A stretch of 64,000 bases of DNA, from contig NC_031768.1 in assembly GCF_001522545.3 (NCBI RefSeq), forward strand, positions 81,811,769 through 81,875,768. Reading direction: 5' to 3'. The notes under the pieces are model-generated. The model was not told where the DNA came from. It saw nothing but the letters and a program-made list of their open reading frames with translations, and did no database searches. The translations under genes were made by a program, and so were the position numbers. Within the stretch, counting starts at the first letter, position 1. Each line of letters begins with the position of its first letter. Below, one piece after another: positions 38,901 to 51,196 of this stretch. The DNA comes from Parus major (Eukaryota; Chordata; Aves; Passeriformes; Paridae).

Positions 38901-39700
38901 CTCATTTTCACTCAGAGCTAAAATATGTTTTTAATAAAATAAGCCTTTCCAAGAAAATAAAAGATTATTTAAGAGTCATCTCTCTTCCATAAATTACTCA
39001 GGTTATAACCTTAATATTCCCGTGATTGTTGGAGCAGTGAGACGCTCGGTAAATGACACATATTATTTTGCCAAAATGAGGTCACTGCTACCAAAGTTAC
39101 AAAATCCATAGTGAATCAGATATGTGGTCAGAGAGCAGTCAACCCTCCCCCAACTATTAAAGTCCTGGTGGATACAACATCTTAAAGAGAAAGTCTCCAG
39201 AGCACTTAGAACTGTGTCTAAGGCTTTAACTCACTCTGAGCATACACGTGTGCACAAAACAAACTTGATTTGCATTTACAGGCAGTGCTAGAACCTGCAG
39301 GTTTTCCTCCAACTGAGATTTAGTCCAGTAGCCAGACAAGTTTATCCAACTATAGATTACATGAAACAAGGAACTTCCACACATCCTTGAAGCAAGACCC
39401 AATTAAATATCTCCTTAAGAGGAAATTAACTCATTATTGCGGTGCAATGTAAGCCACCCTTGTGCTCTAAGCATTAACGGGTAAAAGCGTATTCAGACAA
39501 CTCTAAAATCAGCAGATATTTTAACACTTGGGTGTAAAGCACGCAACAGTTTGTTCTCTTCAAATTGATAGACTCAAGCTGATCTAGTAAGGTGTGAAAT
39601 ATTTCGTACATATAATTACCTAATGATTTGCCTGTAAAATTTCATCTCAGACTTGAAACTGGCATACGGAGATGTATTTTGAGATTGGTCTCTAAGTGCA
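38901..39700. promoter_or_regulatory. Possible conserved non-coding element(s) upstream of the alpha exon
   Basis: A repeat-free stretch rich in short transcription-factor-like words: ATTTGCAT (octamer-like, about 39270), TAATTA, CACGTGTG and several CpG dinucleotides kept in AT-rich sequence. The look is that of vertebrate enhancers near neuronal genes. Conservation cannot be judged from one sequence, so this is a prompt for a check. Confidence 0.2.
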
Positions 39701-41645
39701 TGATCTGTAAATGCTCCTACTTGCAACTCTACTCTTGTGAGACAATCCCAGTGAATTCATGATCCTATTTAAAGCTGATTTGAAAAACAGAGGGTTTCAA
39801 CCCTTTGGGGATGCTTACATGAACGTGACTCACCCAGCTCCCTCAAAAAGCTTCCTCCTGCACTCCTCCAATTTTTTAATGTCACCTCCTTCCATTAAAT
39901 ATGACAATGAGCATTTAAGAGGGCAGGGTTTGCACATGTGCTCCTCCAGCTTAATACATAATTGAGCAGTTTGCTCCCTAAAATACTGCCGCCTATTTTT
40001 TAGCTCCATAATCTCCCATAACCCCAGACAGAAGGATGACACGCTTTTGGTGATGCAGACCCCAGCTTCAAACTTCCACAGGCTGATTTTGGTTGCCAGG
40101 GCTCCCAGTCATAGCTTCTAACCCACAATGACTGGCAACAGATGACTTTCAATGGGTCTTCAGTATTTCTTCAAAGATACAGTCCTTCATTTCCATTAAC
40201 AACCAATCCCAGACGCCAAAAAGAGCCTGAGCTGTTTAATTTTGTTTCTCCAACTAGATACTTTTTCCATTAATTTTTTCTCCCCAAGAATAAGATTTTC
40301 AAATCCTTAGCAGTGCTTTACCCTTCATTAGCAACACCTCCTTCTGCTCTAATTTCTGGAGGTCATATCACTGCTTAGTTCTATTTTTTCCTCTGTTCTT
40401 CCAGCTTCTTATTAAATGTACATATGATCCTGACTGAAATCGACTATAGAAAGGCTTGACCCAAAACCTAAAAAAAATTGAGGAGCAGCCATCTGGGGTG
40501 AAAAGACATGGTTTATAGTTGCTCATAGTCAACTTGGATGGTAAAAAATAACCTCTGTGATGAGCTCTGACTCTTGGGAAGCCTTAATATAGGAAGAATA
40601 ACAACTATTTCCGACTGTGACACCAACAGCTCTGGGGATCACCCTTCTGCCCATCTGACTGCTCCCTTCTCCTCTAATTTTACCAAGGTATCTGTTTTTA
40701 AGGCATACAAAAACCAACAATATGAGGTGAGTGGGTGAAATGGTATGGTCTTTTAATGCAGTTTATACTGGACAATTTTATGCTTCTTTCTGGCATTAAA
40801 GTCTTCATTGTATCCAGGTACTTCCACTTGGATAACCAAAGCAGAGGGTTTAATTAGGCCACTATATTTAGAACCAGAGCCTGCAACATCCTGCTGAATT
40901 CAATATTTGTAAAAGCAAGCTTTCATAAAAGCTAAAATCATTAGAAAAGATTTTGATTTCTTTTTTTAAATCTTTCATTATGCACCTTCTTAAACACTTC
41001 TTAAATTCTTTTGAAACCCAAATATTATAAAGCAAAATCTGTAAAGAAAAGTAGATTGATAAAAAAATTAAAAAGCCTAACTGGATTATTTTCTTTTATT
41101 CAAGGAGTCGAGATTAAGAAAAGCAAGAGCACTACGTCTCCAAGTTTTGGAGACTAAGAAAGGAGGCATCTAACCAGACTGTTAACATTGCATTAGCAAT
41201 GTCAGCATCTTGAAAAATTCAGCCAGTGATTATTTAGAGCTCCATGCACCTACACAGAGAACACATGAACACACACGCTCTTACAAATATAGAGTAAGAT
41301 TTATTTACTCCTAATGTATCTTAAATTGTGTACTACGGAGTATTTGTTGATGGTATTACTTTCCCAGGTTATAGCCTCTTTCTTCCTTTCAGGTTCTCTA
41401 TTGCGTCCAAACAATCTACAAATAAATATTTTCCTGATTATGTCTTCCAAGAGGGTAACTGATATAGTTGGCAAATTATTTCTTTACAGCCAGAGCCCAC
41501 TTATACCACTTCAACGCATTTCCTGTGGATCCCAACTGGTTACTTAGTAGGTTAACACCAGGATTCAAGTGATCTGAGTAAGTATATGCTAGAAGGGAAA
41601 ATCTCATGAAACAGTTTCTTTATGAAGGCTGCTTTGTGGTACACT

Positions 41646-41677
41646 AAAAAAAAGAAAAAAAAAAAGAGAGAGAGAAA
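41646..41677 (+). repeat. Poly(A) and (GA)n compound tract
   Basis: An A run interrupted by single G bases, followed by a short (AG)n run. Low-complexity sequence in an intron or flank. Confidence 0.9.
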
Positions 41678-42096
41678 CTACTAATCCTGTAGATCCTGGA
41701 TATGTAGTTAAAAGCTGTATTACAGATGAAATGTCAGAATAAATCCTTCTTCATCCAGAAAGAGAAGTTAATACAAATTTCAGAAAGCACGTTCTGTATA
41801 CCTTAGTCACTCAGAATTTTAATGTAGTTCCCAGGCTGAATCAGAATCCCAGGAGTCCTGGTGTTAATTTAAAGATCACAAAATTAGCAATTCTTCCCCT
41901 CCTAACTGCAGCAGCCCTAAGAGCAGCAGCTCTGCAACTGGCCTGAGGCCCAGGAGAGTCTCAGACAGAAGGTGTAACACGAATCATTCCCTTCACCCGT
42001 GCATGGCAAATTTCACTGCTTTTTAGCACAATCAATTTTGGAGTCCTGACCAATTTTTCCAGCTGGTAGCTTTTCCAATGAGAAGAAATAGACAAT

Positions 42097-42123
42097 TCTC
42101 TTTTTTTTCTTTTTTTTTTTTTT
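42097..42123 (+). repeat. Poly(T) tract followed by TAG
   Basis: A T run of about 25 bases interrupted by one C, leading into GTAG|GGAAG. It looks like a splice acceptor on the plus strand, or like the A tail of a minus-strand insertion, but no exon or retrocopy was recognised beside it. Confidence 0.8.
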
Positions 42124-44559
42124 GTAGGGAAGTAGACCTTGCCTCTCAAAGCCCTGAAGGTAGATGGTAAAATGGGAACAGGGAGATGGGAAAGGTGGAC
42201 AGGCAGCGCCACTCCTTCACCACAAGAAGGTCTGTGCACCCAGGTGGCCATGGTGGCCTCAGGCTCAATAGCCACAGAAAACGTTTCTGCTTCACAGTTG
42301 TGGAAGGGATTCATTCTCTTCTTACCCCAAATAAATTCCCACCTTACCACGCCTTTATGTAGTACATGGGAGCTCGCACCACTATAGCCAAGCAACTTCC
42401 CCAGAAGAAAAATCAAAAAAGCTACTTCTTACACAGTGCAGCCTCTTCAGCAGTCTCATTGCCACTTGCTCACCAGTGTGGGGTCCAATGAGAAGGCAAT
42501 ATGGCAAGCTGGGAACACAATATGACTTGTAGGATTGTAGGACATGTACTTTCATCATCACAGAGTATGGAGCAAAGGTTCTTGACCCATCCTACAGCTC
42601 TGAAGTTCCTTGGACAAGCTAGCCTTTCAAAAGCCCCGCAACCTTTGTTAGTTTAAAACTTATGTCTAATGTTTTTCCTATCTATTATTTCCTATACAAA
42701 CCCATAATTGTTGTCCTGCTTCACACAAATCCCTTACTCTGAGCAAAACAGAAGTGCTTCAGTTACAAATGCTCTGCTGGCTTTATGCAGGCTGGGATGC
42801 TCTGCAACAGAATCACGTGGTACTCGAGGGCGGTACACCCAGAAGTGGTTCTCAATTCTCAAGATTAATGGTGAATGAAGAGTTCATTTTCATTCTCAAG
42901 CATTCTGCCTGGGGAACTAAATCTAACAACCAATTGATCATCAGAAACTGAAAAGCTCTGGCACATATGTTCAAATATGTAGCCACCCTTAAATTGTTAT
43001 GTGTCACCCTCACAGCAGCCACTAACACTCAAGCACACTCACTTGAAAAAGAAATCAGACAAAATTAAGCTTTCAAGTGAACTGACACACTAAACCACAA
43101 GTTCCTGGAAACGAAAACAAAACATCTGCTTTCTACTATCCCATGGTACTGTGAACTGAACAAAATACCACTCACAGCTCTGAATGTCTTAGAGTTTGGC
43201 AATGGAGTTGCCAGTTTTCAGAGTTTCCTCTCAGGTACACTTTGTACATGAACAGCAAGAAAATGTAGTACATAGGATTGCTGATGGAGAAACATTCAGT
43301 CCAGGGTTTGCAGTGACTCAAAGTAGGATAATAGTGCATTGTTCAGCTGGGCATTCGTGACAGAAATCACATTGTAAAATGGACATAACTACATCCCATG
43401 ATTTTCACAATATCCTCATGGACACAAGGTATTTAGGGTGTCTATCAAACTTATGATAATTTCTTGCTTTGGAGAAATAAAATCTTCCATAAATATAATG
43501 ACAAATTTCAATGAGTATGTATGTCCTTGTATTTCAACTATCAAGTACCACCATGCTACCATACAGTACAAGATTTTCTGATTGGGAAATTGGGAGCACA
43601 ACAACACAAGAAACTCATAAAATCATGTTAGAAAATTAGATCCTTAGATTTTTAAAATTTAATGAACAGAGAAATCAATCTAGAAATGGAAATAAAGCCC
43701 ATGGAAAAGCTTTAGACAAGAGGAATAATCTGCAAGTTTCTACTGTTGGAAACAACTTTTGCTGAAGTCTACAAGATATTACACAAGCACAACAGCTCTG
43801 TTAATGTCTCTTCTCTTTACATCATGTTTCCAGCTTGTTTACTTTAAAAGAAAACTTAGTAAGTTTCTTTCACTTCAAAAAGGTAAAATACACAATGACA
43901 CCAAGGCTGAAAGTCTCCATAATAATATCTAAGCCCAAGGGAATTGTTCCAGATGAGTTGTGAGCCTATGAAAATAATGGAGATACTATAATGAAACACT
44001 TACTACTTCACTGTTGCATACAGCAAGACAGGGAAGTGTAACCCAGCCCCTTACCACAGCCATGAAGTAATGCTATTTGGCAAAGCTATATGATAGGTAT
44101 CATTAGGCTGCCCATACAAAAATAATTGCATTTCTGACATCCAAATTTGTCCATACTGACTCCAGACCAAAAAGAAACTACAATACATACTAAGAGACTG
44201 AAAACACCTGGAATAAAACCTACTAACTGCACAACAACTTGGACTTCAAAAACAGACTGAAATTAAACTACCTTGAGGTCAGCAAATCTGTAGAACCATC
44301 ACCAATATGAATGAGACTTGTACATAAAAATTAAATCTTGCCTAGGTTAGCATAAAACATCCAGGGCTAGCAATGTACCACAATAAACTGCCGCTGTAAA
44401 CATCATTCAAATGTGATAATGGGCATGCAGACGATAAGCAGAAATAAAAAAATAAAACCTCAGAAGCTCAAATTCAGTATGTCCTACACACTTCACCTCC
44501 AGCAAAACTTCACTAAACAAGAATTTCATTCTCCAGCATAAAAAAAGAGTGGACAGTAC

Positions 44560-44655
44560 CTTTGTCTTCATGTCTACCACATAGTTTTCAAACGCTGGGT
44601 TCTCCTTGTGTTCACCACCTTGGCCAGGTCCCTCTGATCCATTGGAAGCTGCAGG
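44560..44655 (-). CDS. Probable internal coding exon, 32 codons, gene not identified
   Basis: On the minus strand a long pyrimidine-rich tract ending CTCTTTAG is followed by 96 bases open in frame 0 and then by AAG|GTACTG, a plausible donor. The 32 codons begin PAASNGSEGPGQGG and end KENPAFENYVVDMKTK, a hydrophilic, coding-like composition resembling a cytoplasmic tail or linker. The other minus-strand frame from the internal ATG hits stops. The exon is symmetric (phase 0 at both ends), so it could be skipped without a frameshift. It lies about 7.2 kb upstream of the DLG alpha exon on the same strand. It could therefore be an exon of longer DLG transcripts, since those also join KYRYQDED in phase 0, or of a separate gene. 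I do not recognise the sequence in either context. Lack of a second linked exon keeps confidence moderate. Confidence 0.5.
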
Positions 44656-47600
44656 CTAAAGAGCAGGATGGAAAAAACACAAATAAAGCAGTTGAGATGT
44701 GTGCTTTAATTCAATTACACTTGAACATAAAGATTACCATGCTTACAGAAAGGGGAGCCTGAATTCAGATAATTATCAGGTGGCTTATAGAGAAGATTTT
44801 CACCTCAATGTTTTTTCATGCAAAACTTTCTGGGTTTAATCCTACAGGCACTCTCATGGAAGCCTGTGAAAGTCTTAATAGGCTAAATCTGCAAGATGAT
44901 GCTTATCATAATCTCTGTGTGACTTCAGAAGGCATTCAAGGTGCTCTGCAGCTCTCAGCAACAGAACATAAAGATAAGGAAGGAAATCAGTGCCCTGGCA
45001 AAAAGACCTGCTGACCATGATGGGGCTCTCATCTGGAGTAGCTGCAGGAATATATAATATGTCTCCTTACAGCAACAAACAAGATAATTCTGGTTTGTTT
45101 TCTAATTCATGACATTTTCCTAAGTGAAAAAATATTAAAAGGTTTCTTGCTTGACCAGTAACCATATGTGTAAATCTTTTAAATTCAAATGTATTTTTTT
45201 GTTATTTTTCCTTCACTTACACAGATTTCAATCTTACATTGCTTACACAAAGCCCTCATAAAACACACAGTATTTCTTCAAATAATATCTTTGGCAGAAG
45301 GCATAGTAAATTGCTATATTTGTTTTTTCAATTTTCCTGCTGGAAATCTAATATATTACTGTAGATTTTTACATTAAGACAGTAAATATTACAAATGACA
45401 TCTCTGTTTACAATGCTCTGCCCTGCAATAATGTGCTTGAAGAGTCAGCCTTTGAATGAAATGTGATGACTGCCTGTAACTCAGATCTCAAAAAAAATTT
45501 CTGAGCATTCCGCAAAAGCACAAACAGGAAAGCAGGGAGGATTCAAACAGAGTTCAGTGTCTTGTGTCTGTGGGTGCCAAGCATTGCAAGCACCCTGAGT
45601 GATTTAGACCCATCCTGTTTCAGCCTTTGCAACAGGAGTGCAGTCAATTTTAACACAACAGGCAAGAAATTGTTAGCATTTTAAGCAGAGCAGCCTTTGC
45701 CAGCACAACTTGGAAAACAACAAGCCAATGCCACAGAAACAGCCAAATCACACTCGCATGTGCAAATGTTCTCTCCTCTGATCCTAGGTTGTTTATTCAG
45801 GGCTCTGTCCAGCAAAAGACTGAGTGCTGGCCCCAGTCCAGCCAACTACTTAGACACGTGCTTTTAGCTTCACTGGAACCAATGGATGAGTCCTGTGCTC
45901 CAGTAAAGTCTGTGTGTGAAGGTTGGATCAGGCCCAGCAGCTCAGCATTCCATGGGTCTAAGTACACAGGACTCCACAAGTCCTCTCTGAGGTTACAGCT
46001 TCCCTCACATGGAGACCCATGGCTGATTTCTATTCACCAAAGGCTGTTGACTATCTCCCATTTGTAATCTGGAAGGGAGTAAGGGATAGAAAGACAATGA
46101 GGCCAAAATTTTCAAGGACAGCGGGAAACTGAACCCAGGTCTTGCCTCAGAGCCTAGAGAAAATCCAAGCAACTCCCTAAATGCTTCTTTCAGGAAGAGA
46201 AAATGGGTTTTGCAAGGAGCTAAAAACCATGCATAAAATTTTCGTTTCACCTTTGCTTTCTTTGAATAACTGACATAAATGTTTTTCATTGTTATTATTT
46301 ACAGGCAACAATATAAACTCTTCAAATCAATTCATTATTTATTTGCTCTAGTTATCAAGAGCTCTAAGATCCTGGTTATAAAGGAGCTGAGCTCCTGCAG
46401 CTCCTCTAAAGGGTTTTGACAAGCTTCAGCAGAAACTTCTATGGTAACGTTTATCAAATGAGTGCAGCTGCAAAATGGGATAAGAAACTTACTTTGTGTA
46501 CATTTTACATGTTTTTTCTCAAATTTTTCACCATTAGTTGGCTCCAATATTTTGAAAGAACATAAAACAATGTCATAAGATGCTCTGAAATGTTTCCATT
46601 GTTTTCCTTAGGGAAATGGGTCACAAATTCATTGTAAAGAGCAGAAAATCAAGGACATTAGAGGGGTTCAAACATCTCAAGCAAGAGTAATTGTAATAAA
46701 TCTGGAACATCTCTCTGTTCCAGTATATTAAGGTTCAGTATTCATTAACAAAATAATATATGGTTTCCCAACCTAAAAAGCCAGCATACATTAGAAATCC
46801 ATCTGAACACCAAGAGATATTTAATTCTGTGTTATGAAATAAATGGGACTGTACAATCCAAGAGACAGAAAGAATACTTGCTGTGCATTGTGACAAATGT
46901 ATTAAAAACTAACAATTTTGGATTAGAGTCTTTTCTTATTCTTGATTACGTACAGCCCCCCCTTTGGAGGCCAACAAAAAGTCTATCCTGCTTAAAATTA
47001 TTTGTATACTTTATAGCCAAAAGCTGCCTGCTCATGCAAAGGAAGTGCTTCAGCAACACCTCATTATTCCTGAGCCATGAGCAGGAGACACAGAACTGGC
47101 AGCCCCACCATGACACACTACAAATGCAGCAGACAACATGCACCATGCTCACACATCCTTGCAGGAGGTTCTGGAAATAATAGCTTCAAGCTTGAACTAC
47201 AATTACTGCCAAAACTATATACTTTTTATCACAGCCCTGCATCTTGAGAGCTGGCAGTTGGAACTCTATCTTCCTCTTCACAGAGGAAAGCATGATCTTA
47301 CTCTCTCCAAATTGGTCCGAGAAACAGAAGTGATTTCACAAGCAAACGTTGCAAGATCAAAACTTCACATAGTAACTTTACTCACATGGTTAGTAACCTT
47401 GAGCTTTGGAGATCACACCTAAAGCAACCTTCTAATTTTATGTATGATTAACATTAATCTATTTAGACTATAATTAACAGACACTGTTTAGACAATCATC
47501 TCCTCGGCACATCTCTTTCATTGTGCAAACTCACAGCATTATTTAAATATTTATTAATAAAAGAGTAAGCACATTACCTACCTTGTCATTTTTGTCTAAT

Positions 47601-50333
47601 TTTAATTGTGCTCAGTGAAGTTTTTCTGTGCTTGTAACAAAGCTACTCGCAGGTAGCTTTCTAGGGCATGCACAAATGACACAATCAACTGACAACAAAA
47701 CTAGCTAATTATTTTTTGGCAAAGTACATAGATATGAGTTATGAAAGACTAGTCACCGGTTCCACTTTCAGCAGGCAGCAGGTTCCAGTTCACGTCTGAG
47801 CCAGCTACCAGACAGAAGGAGCATCTTCCCTCACAGGCAATTATGGCAGATGGGGTTTCCATGAGTTTCTATGGGAGGTCCTCCTACAGCAGCCAAGCCA
47901 TGTAATGGCAGATGAATTCCCCAGACTAGCATAAGATTTTATAGAATTCCCAGAATCTACACCGGATATATCAATAGGAGGAATTTATAACCATCCCCAA
48001 TAGTTACCACATGTTTATTTCTTGGGGTGAAGCCCAACACTGAGAATATAAAAAAATATTTTTAAAAAAAACAGGAAACATACGTGCAAACTTTATTCTG
48101 CTCTTCCACGGTCTAGGATATTGCTTCCAGGACTTTGAATTTTTTTGCATACATGGAATATTTTCTATGGCTAGCAAAGGCTGATCAGCTTTACAAAGGG
48201 CCCAGGAGGGTGGGTAGAAGTGTGAGGAACTAGAGTCCATGAGCCCAAACAAATGTGCGACCGCTTTAGGGCTCAGAGAGCTAATGCACCTTCCCCTACA
48301 GCCACTAGCTTGGGGAACACTCTCCTCTATGCTTTTAGCGAGAGAAATTCAAAACAGAGGCTTCCCTGAGATGTCTTTGGCCACTTTGGATCACCAGTTG
48401 GTAGCTCTGCTCCACTGTCACGAGAGCCTATCAATAAATGCCTGCTTGCCCCAAGTGATTTGCATGAGGTGAGGAAAGGAATAAAAAAAAAACATGATTT
48501 TTTAACTTCTGGATGCTGGTATCTGTCAGGAAATCTATCATCCTGGAAACAAAATGCACCCAGAAACATATAGTGCTGATAGATACTGCTTTTATTTAAT
48601 TAACTTTTCTAGAGTAAGCATATTTGAAAATCATTAGAACATCTATAATATATGCTGGGATTATCCATTTTACAGGACACTGATGTAAATTAATTCATTC
48701 AGCAGCTATGCTGGAGTAGGAAGCAACCTGAGCAGAACTGAGATGCTCAGCAGGATGCTGCTATTAGCAAAGAACAGAACACACCTCTGTGCCAGGTACA
48801 GCCAACCTGCTCACGCTCTGCCTAAGCTGTGTGTGAACCAGAACTGGACTCAAGTCAAGTTCATCCTTTACAACATGCCAGCAACAACATGAACACCTTC
48901 TGTGCCTGTGATCTGTCCTCCAAGCTCTGCACCTTTCTGCCATACCTGTGCAGAGTTGACAGCTCTCCTAAACGTGCTGCCAGAATCACTGGACCAAAAA
49001 AAAAAGTTGTACATCTTAACAGATTGTGGGAGACAAAGCATCACTGAGGGAAGTTTTTGCTGCAACGCCATGCAGAGAAATAATCCTAGAGACCATAAGA
49101 TGTGCTTTTCTAGTCCTATTTCTATGCCTCTCATATTCCTTTTTACAGGGAGAAATGTCATTCAACAAATTATTGTCAGGATATGACTTTCATCCATAAC
49201 ACTGAAAACTCAGACAATTCCAGAGCAGGCCATGCTAAAAACTAAAATCAGAAATATAATGCCACAGAAGTCAGGCAGTTTAATTTGCCTCAGCTGGGCC
49301 TAAATTTCAATCCAGAAATAATATATCAGGGCTTTCTTTTCTAATTCAGTATTTCTAAGGCCCTATAGAAAGGCATAGTTCCATGTCAAATGATTTAGAT
49401 GTCAGAATGGATTTTATTTCCATTTCCATGTAAGGGTTTCTTGTTCATTTTTTGATGACATCAAGGTTTGCTCCACATCACATTGCATTAGCTCAGACTT
49501 TGCAGCTGTCTTAAGTCAGGGTGATGTTGTAGAGCACTATGAGGTCTCATGGCTAAGCCCTGTAAGAATGTCCCTTCTGCACCAGTCTTCCCAATATGAC
49601 CAGTAAATGTGAATGAAAAAAAATACAAATTTCAGCATGGATTCTACTGTACAAATCACATCATAAGTGCTTTAAATTTTTTTTTAAGTTACTGTGTTTG
49701 AAAGTGAGCATAATTAACACAATAATATTTAGGTTGCCCTGGGATTTTTATGATTTCACTTTAACTAATATGGATTCAACCTTTCAGAAAATTTTATGAC
49801 AGGCTTAAAGAGTGTTACAGCTCAGGAACAATTATCTGGCTATGGACTTGTGTCTCAGAAAGGTCAGGATCTGATTTAATGCTGCTCCACCCTCCTGAGA
49901 GCAAATCTTTCTCTCAGTGTTTTTCTGGATGTCATAATGTCACTGGTGAACTTTGCATTTTCTTGTTCCTGATACAGATTTGACCATTCATCTAAAAGCT
50001 CTCATCCAAGCCATCAGTTATTGGAGTAGTCACTTTTTCTGGACTAACACAAAACCCACGCTCAGACCTGATTTTCCCTCACTATCCATATCACACAATT
50101 ATCTAGCTGCACTGTGACTCTGATCTATGGCAAGACAACAGACTTTCCAGGCAGGAAATTTAGGCAGGGAGGAGACACTGACGCATGCATCAGCTTTTCT
50201 CCTCCCAGACAGAGAATTCAGATGAAGCTGGCTGGAGTAAATTGGCCCCACAAACTCAAGCCTGGTGACCAACCAGAAGACACACACAGGATTCTTTTTG
50301 CTGATCCAGGCTCTGTCTCCAGTGTCACTTGTC
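44656..50333. other. Non-coding unique sequence
   Basis: No partner exon for 44560-44655 was identified. A homeodomain-site-rich AT stretch at about 47430-47600 (repeated TTAAT/ATTAA words) could be regulatory. Nothing else is supported. Confidence 0.5.
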
Positions 50334-50852
50334 ATAGAATCATAGAATGGTTTGGTTGGAAGGGAACTTTTTTTAAGTCATCTGTTCCAATGCCCCTGCC
50401 ATGGGCAGAGACACCTTCCACTAGATCAGCTTGCTCAGAATCCTATCCAGCCTGACCTTGAGTTTTTCCAGGGGTGGGTCATCCACCACTTCTCTGAACA
50501 ACCTGTTCCAGTCTTTCACCACACTTATTGTAAAAAAAATATTTCTTATATATAAATCTAAATCTACCCTCCTTAAGTTTAAAACCATTAGCCCTTGTCC
50601 TATCATAACATGCTCCACAAAAAAGTTTGTGCCCATCTTTCTTATAAGTTCCTATTAGAGCACTGTAAGTTGCTCTAAGGTCTCTCAGGAGCCTTCTCCA
50701 GGTTGAAAATTCCAGCTCTCTCAGCCGGACTCGATAGGAGAGATGCTCTAATCCTATCGTCATCTTTCTACCCATCCTCTGGACTCACTCCAACAGTCCA
50801 CATCTTTCCTGCATTGTTATCTGGATGCAGTATTCCAGGAGGGGTCTCAGGA
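50334..50852 (-). mobile_element. CR1 LINE, 5'-truncated, antisense
   Basis: The plus strand opens with the reverse complement of the CR1 terminus, CATAGAATCATAGAATGG, followed by GGTTGGAAGGGAAC, GGTGGGTCATCCACCACTTC and the ORF2 tail ending at TTCCAGGAGGGGTCTCA. The intact duplicated octamer terminus indicates a complete 3' end. About 520 bases are kept. Confidence 0.95.
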
Positions 50853-51161
50853 GACAGAATTATGGATGCAGAAAAGAGAAGAGCTCATGCAGAGCTTTAT
50901 TTTTGAGCTGGGAAACAAAGAAAGGCACCCATGTGTCTCCTTTCCCAGGCAGCAGAGAGTCACTAAGGCCACACAACAGTGGACTCTGCCCTGAGTGACA
51001 ATTTGTACAGCAGGAAGAGAAGGGAGCAGGGCACTGTGCAGCCACCAGAGCCGCTGCAAACACAAGCCTTGAGAGGGCTGTTGCTCAAGCAGTCTCCCCT
51101 GCTGAGACCTGGCACACCAAGTAGTGGTGGTTGGCAAGATGTGGCAAAGAGAAAAAATTAG

Positions 51162-51196
51162 AAAAAAAAAAACAAAACAAAACAAAACAAAAAAAA
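51162..51196 (+). repeat. A-rich (AAAAC)n microsatellite
   Basis: A run of A followed by five AAAAC-like units and a further A run. No LINE sequence joins it on either side, so it is not clearly a retroposon tail. Confidence 0.9.

Larger units (their letters stand above)
39701..44559. other. Non-coding sequence between the promoter region and the unidentified exon
   Basis: No exon or mobile element was recognised besides the listed low-complexity tracts. A 151-codon minus-strand frame (41961-42416) crosses the poly(T) tract as a lysine/arginine-rich run and has no family resemblance. Confidence 0.5.

Noticed and set aside
41961..42416. 151-codon minus-strand ORF
   Set aside because: Its basic middle is the poly(T) tract read in reverse, and no conserved motif was seen.
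48655..48700. ATCCATTTTACAGGACACTG, resembling reverse-complement MIR
   Set aside because: The match does not extend beyond about 20 bases.
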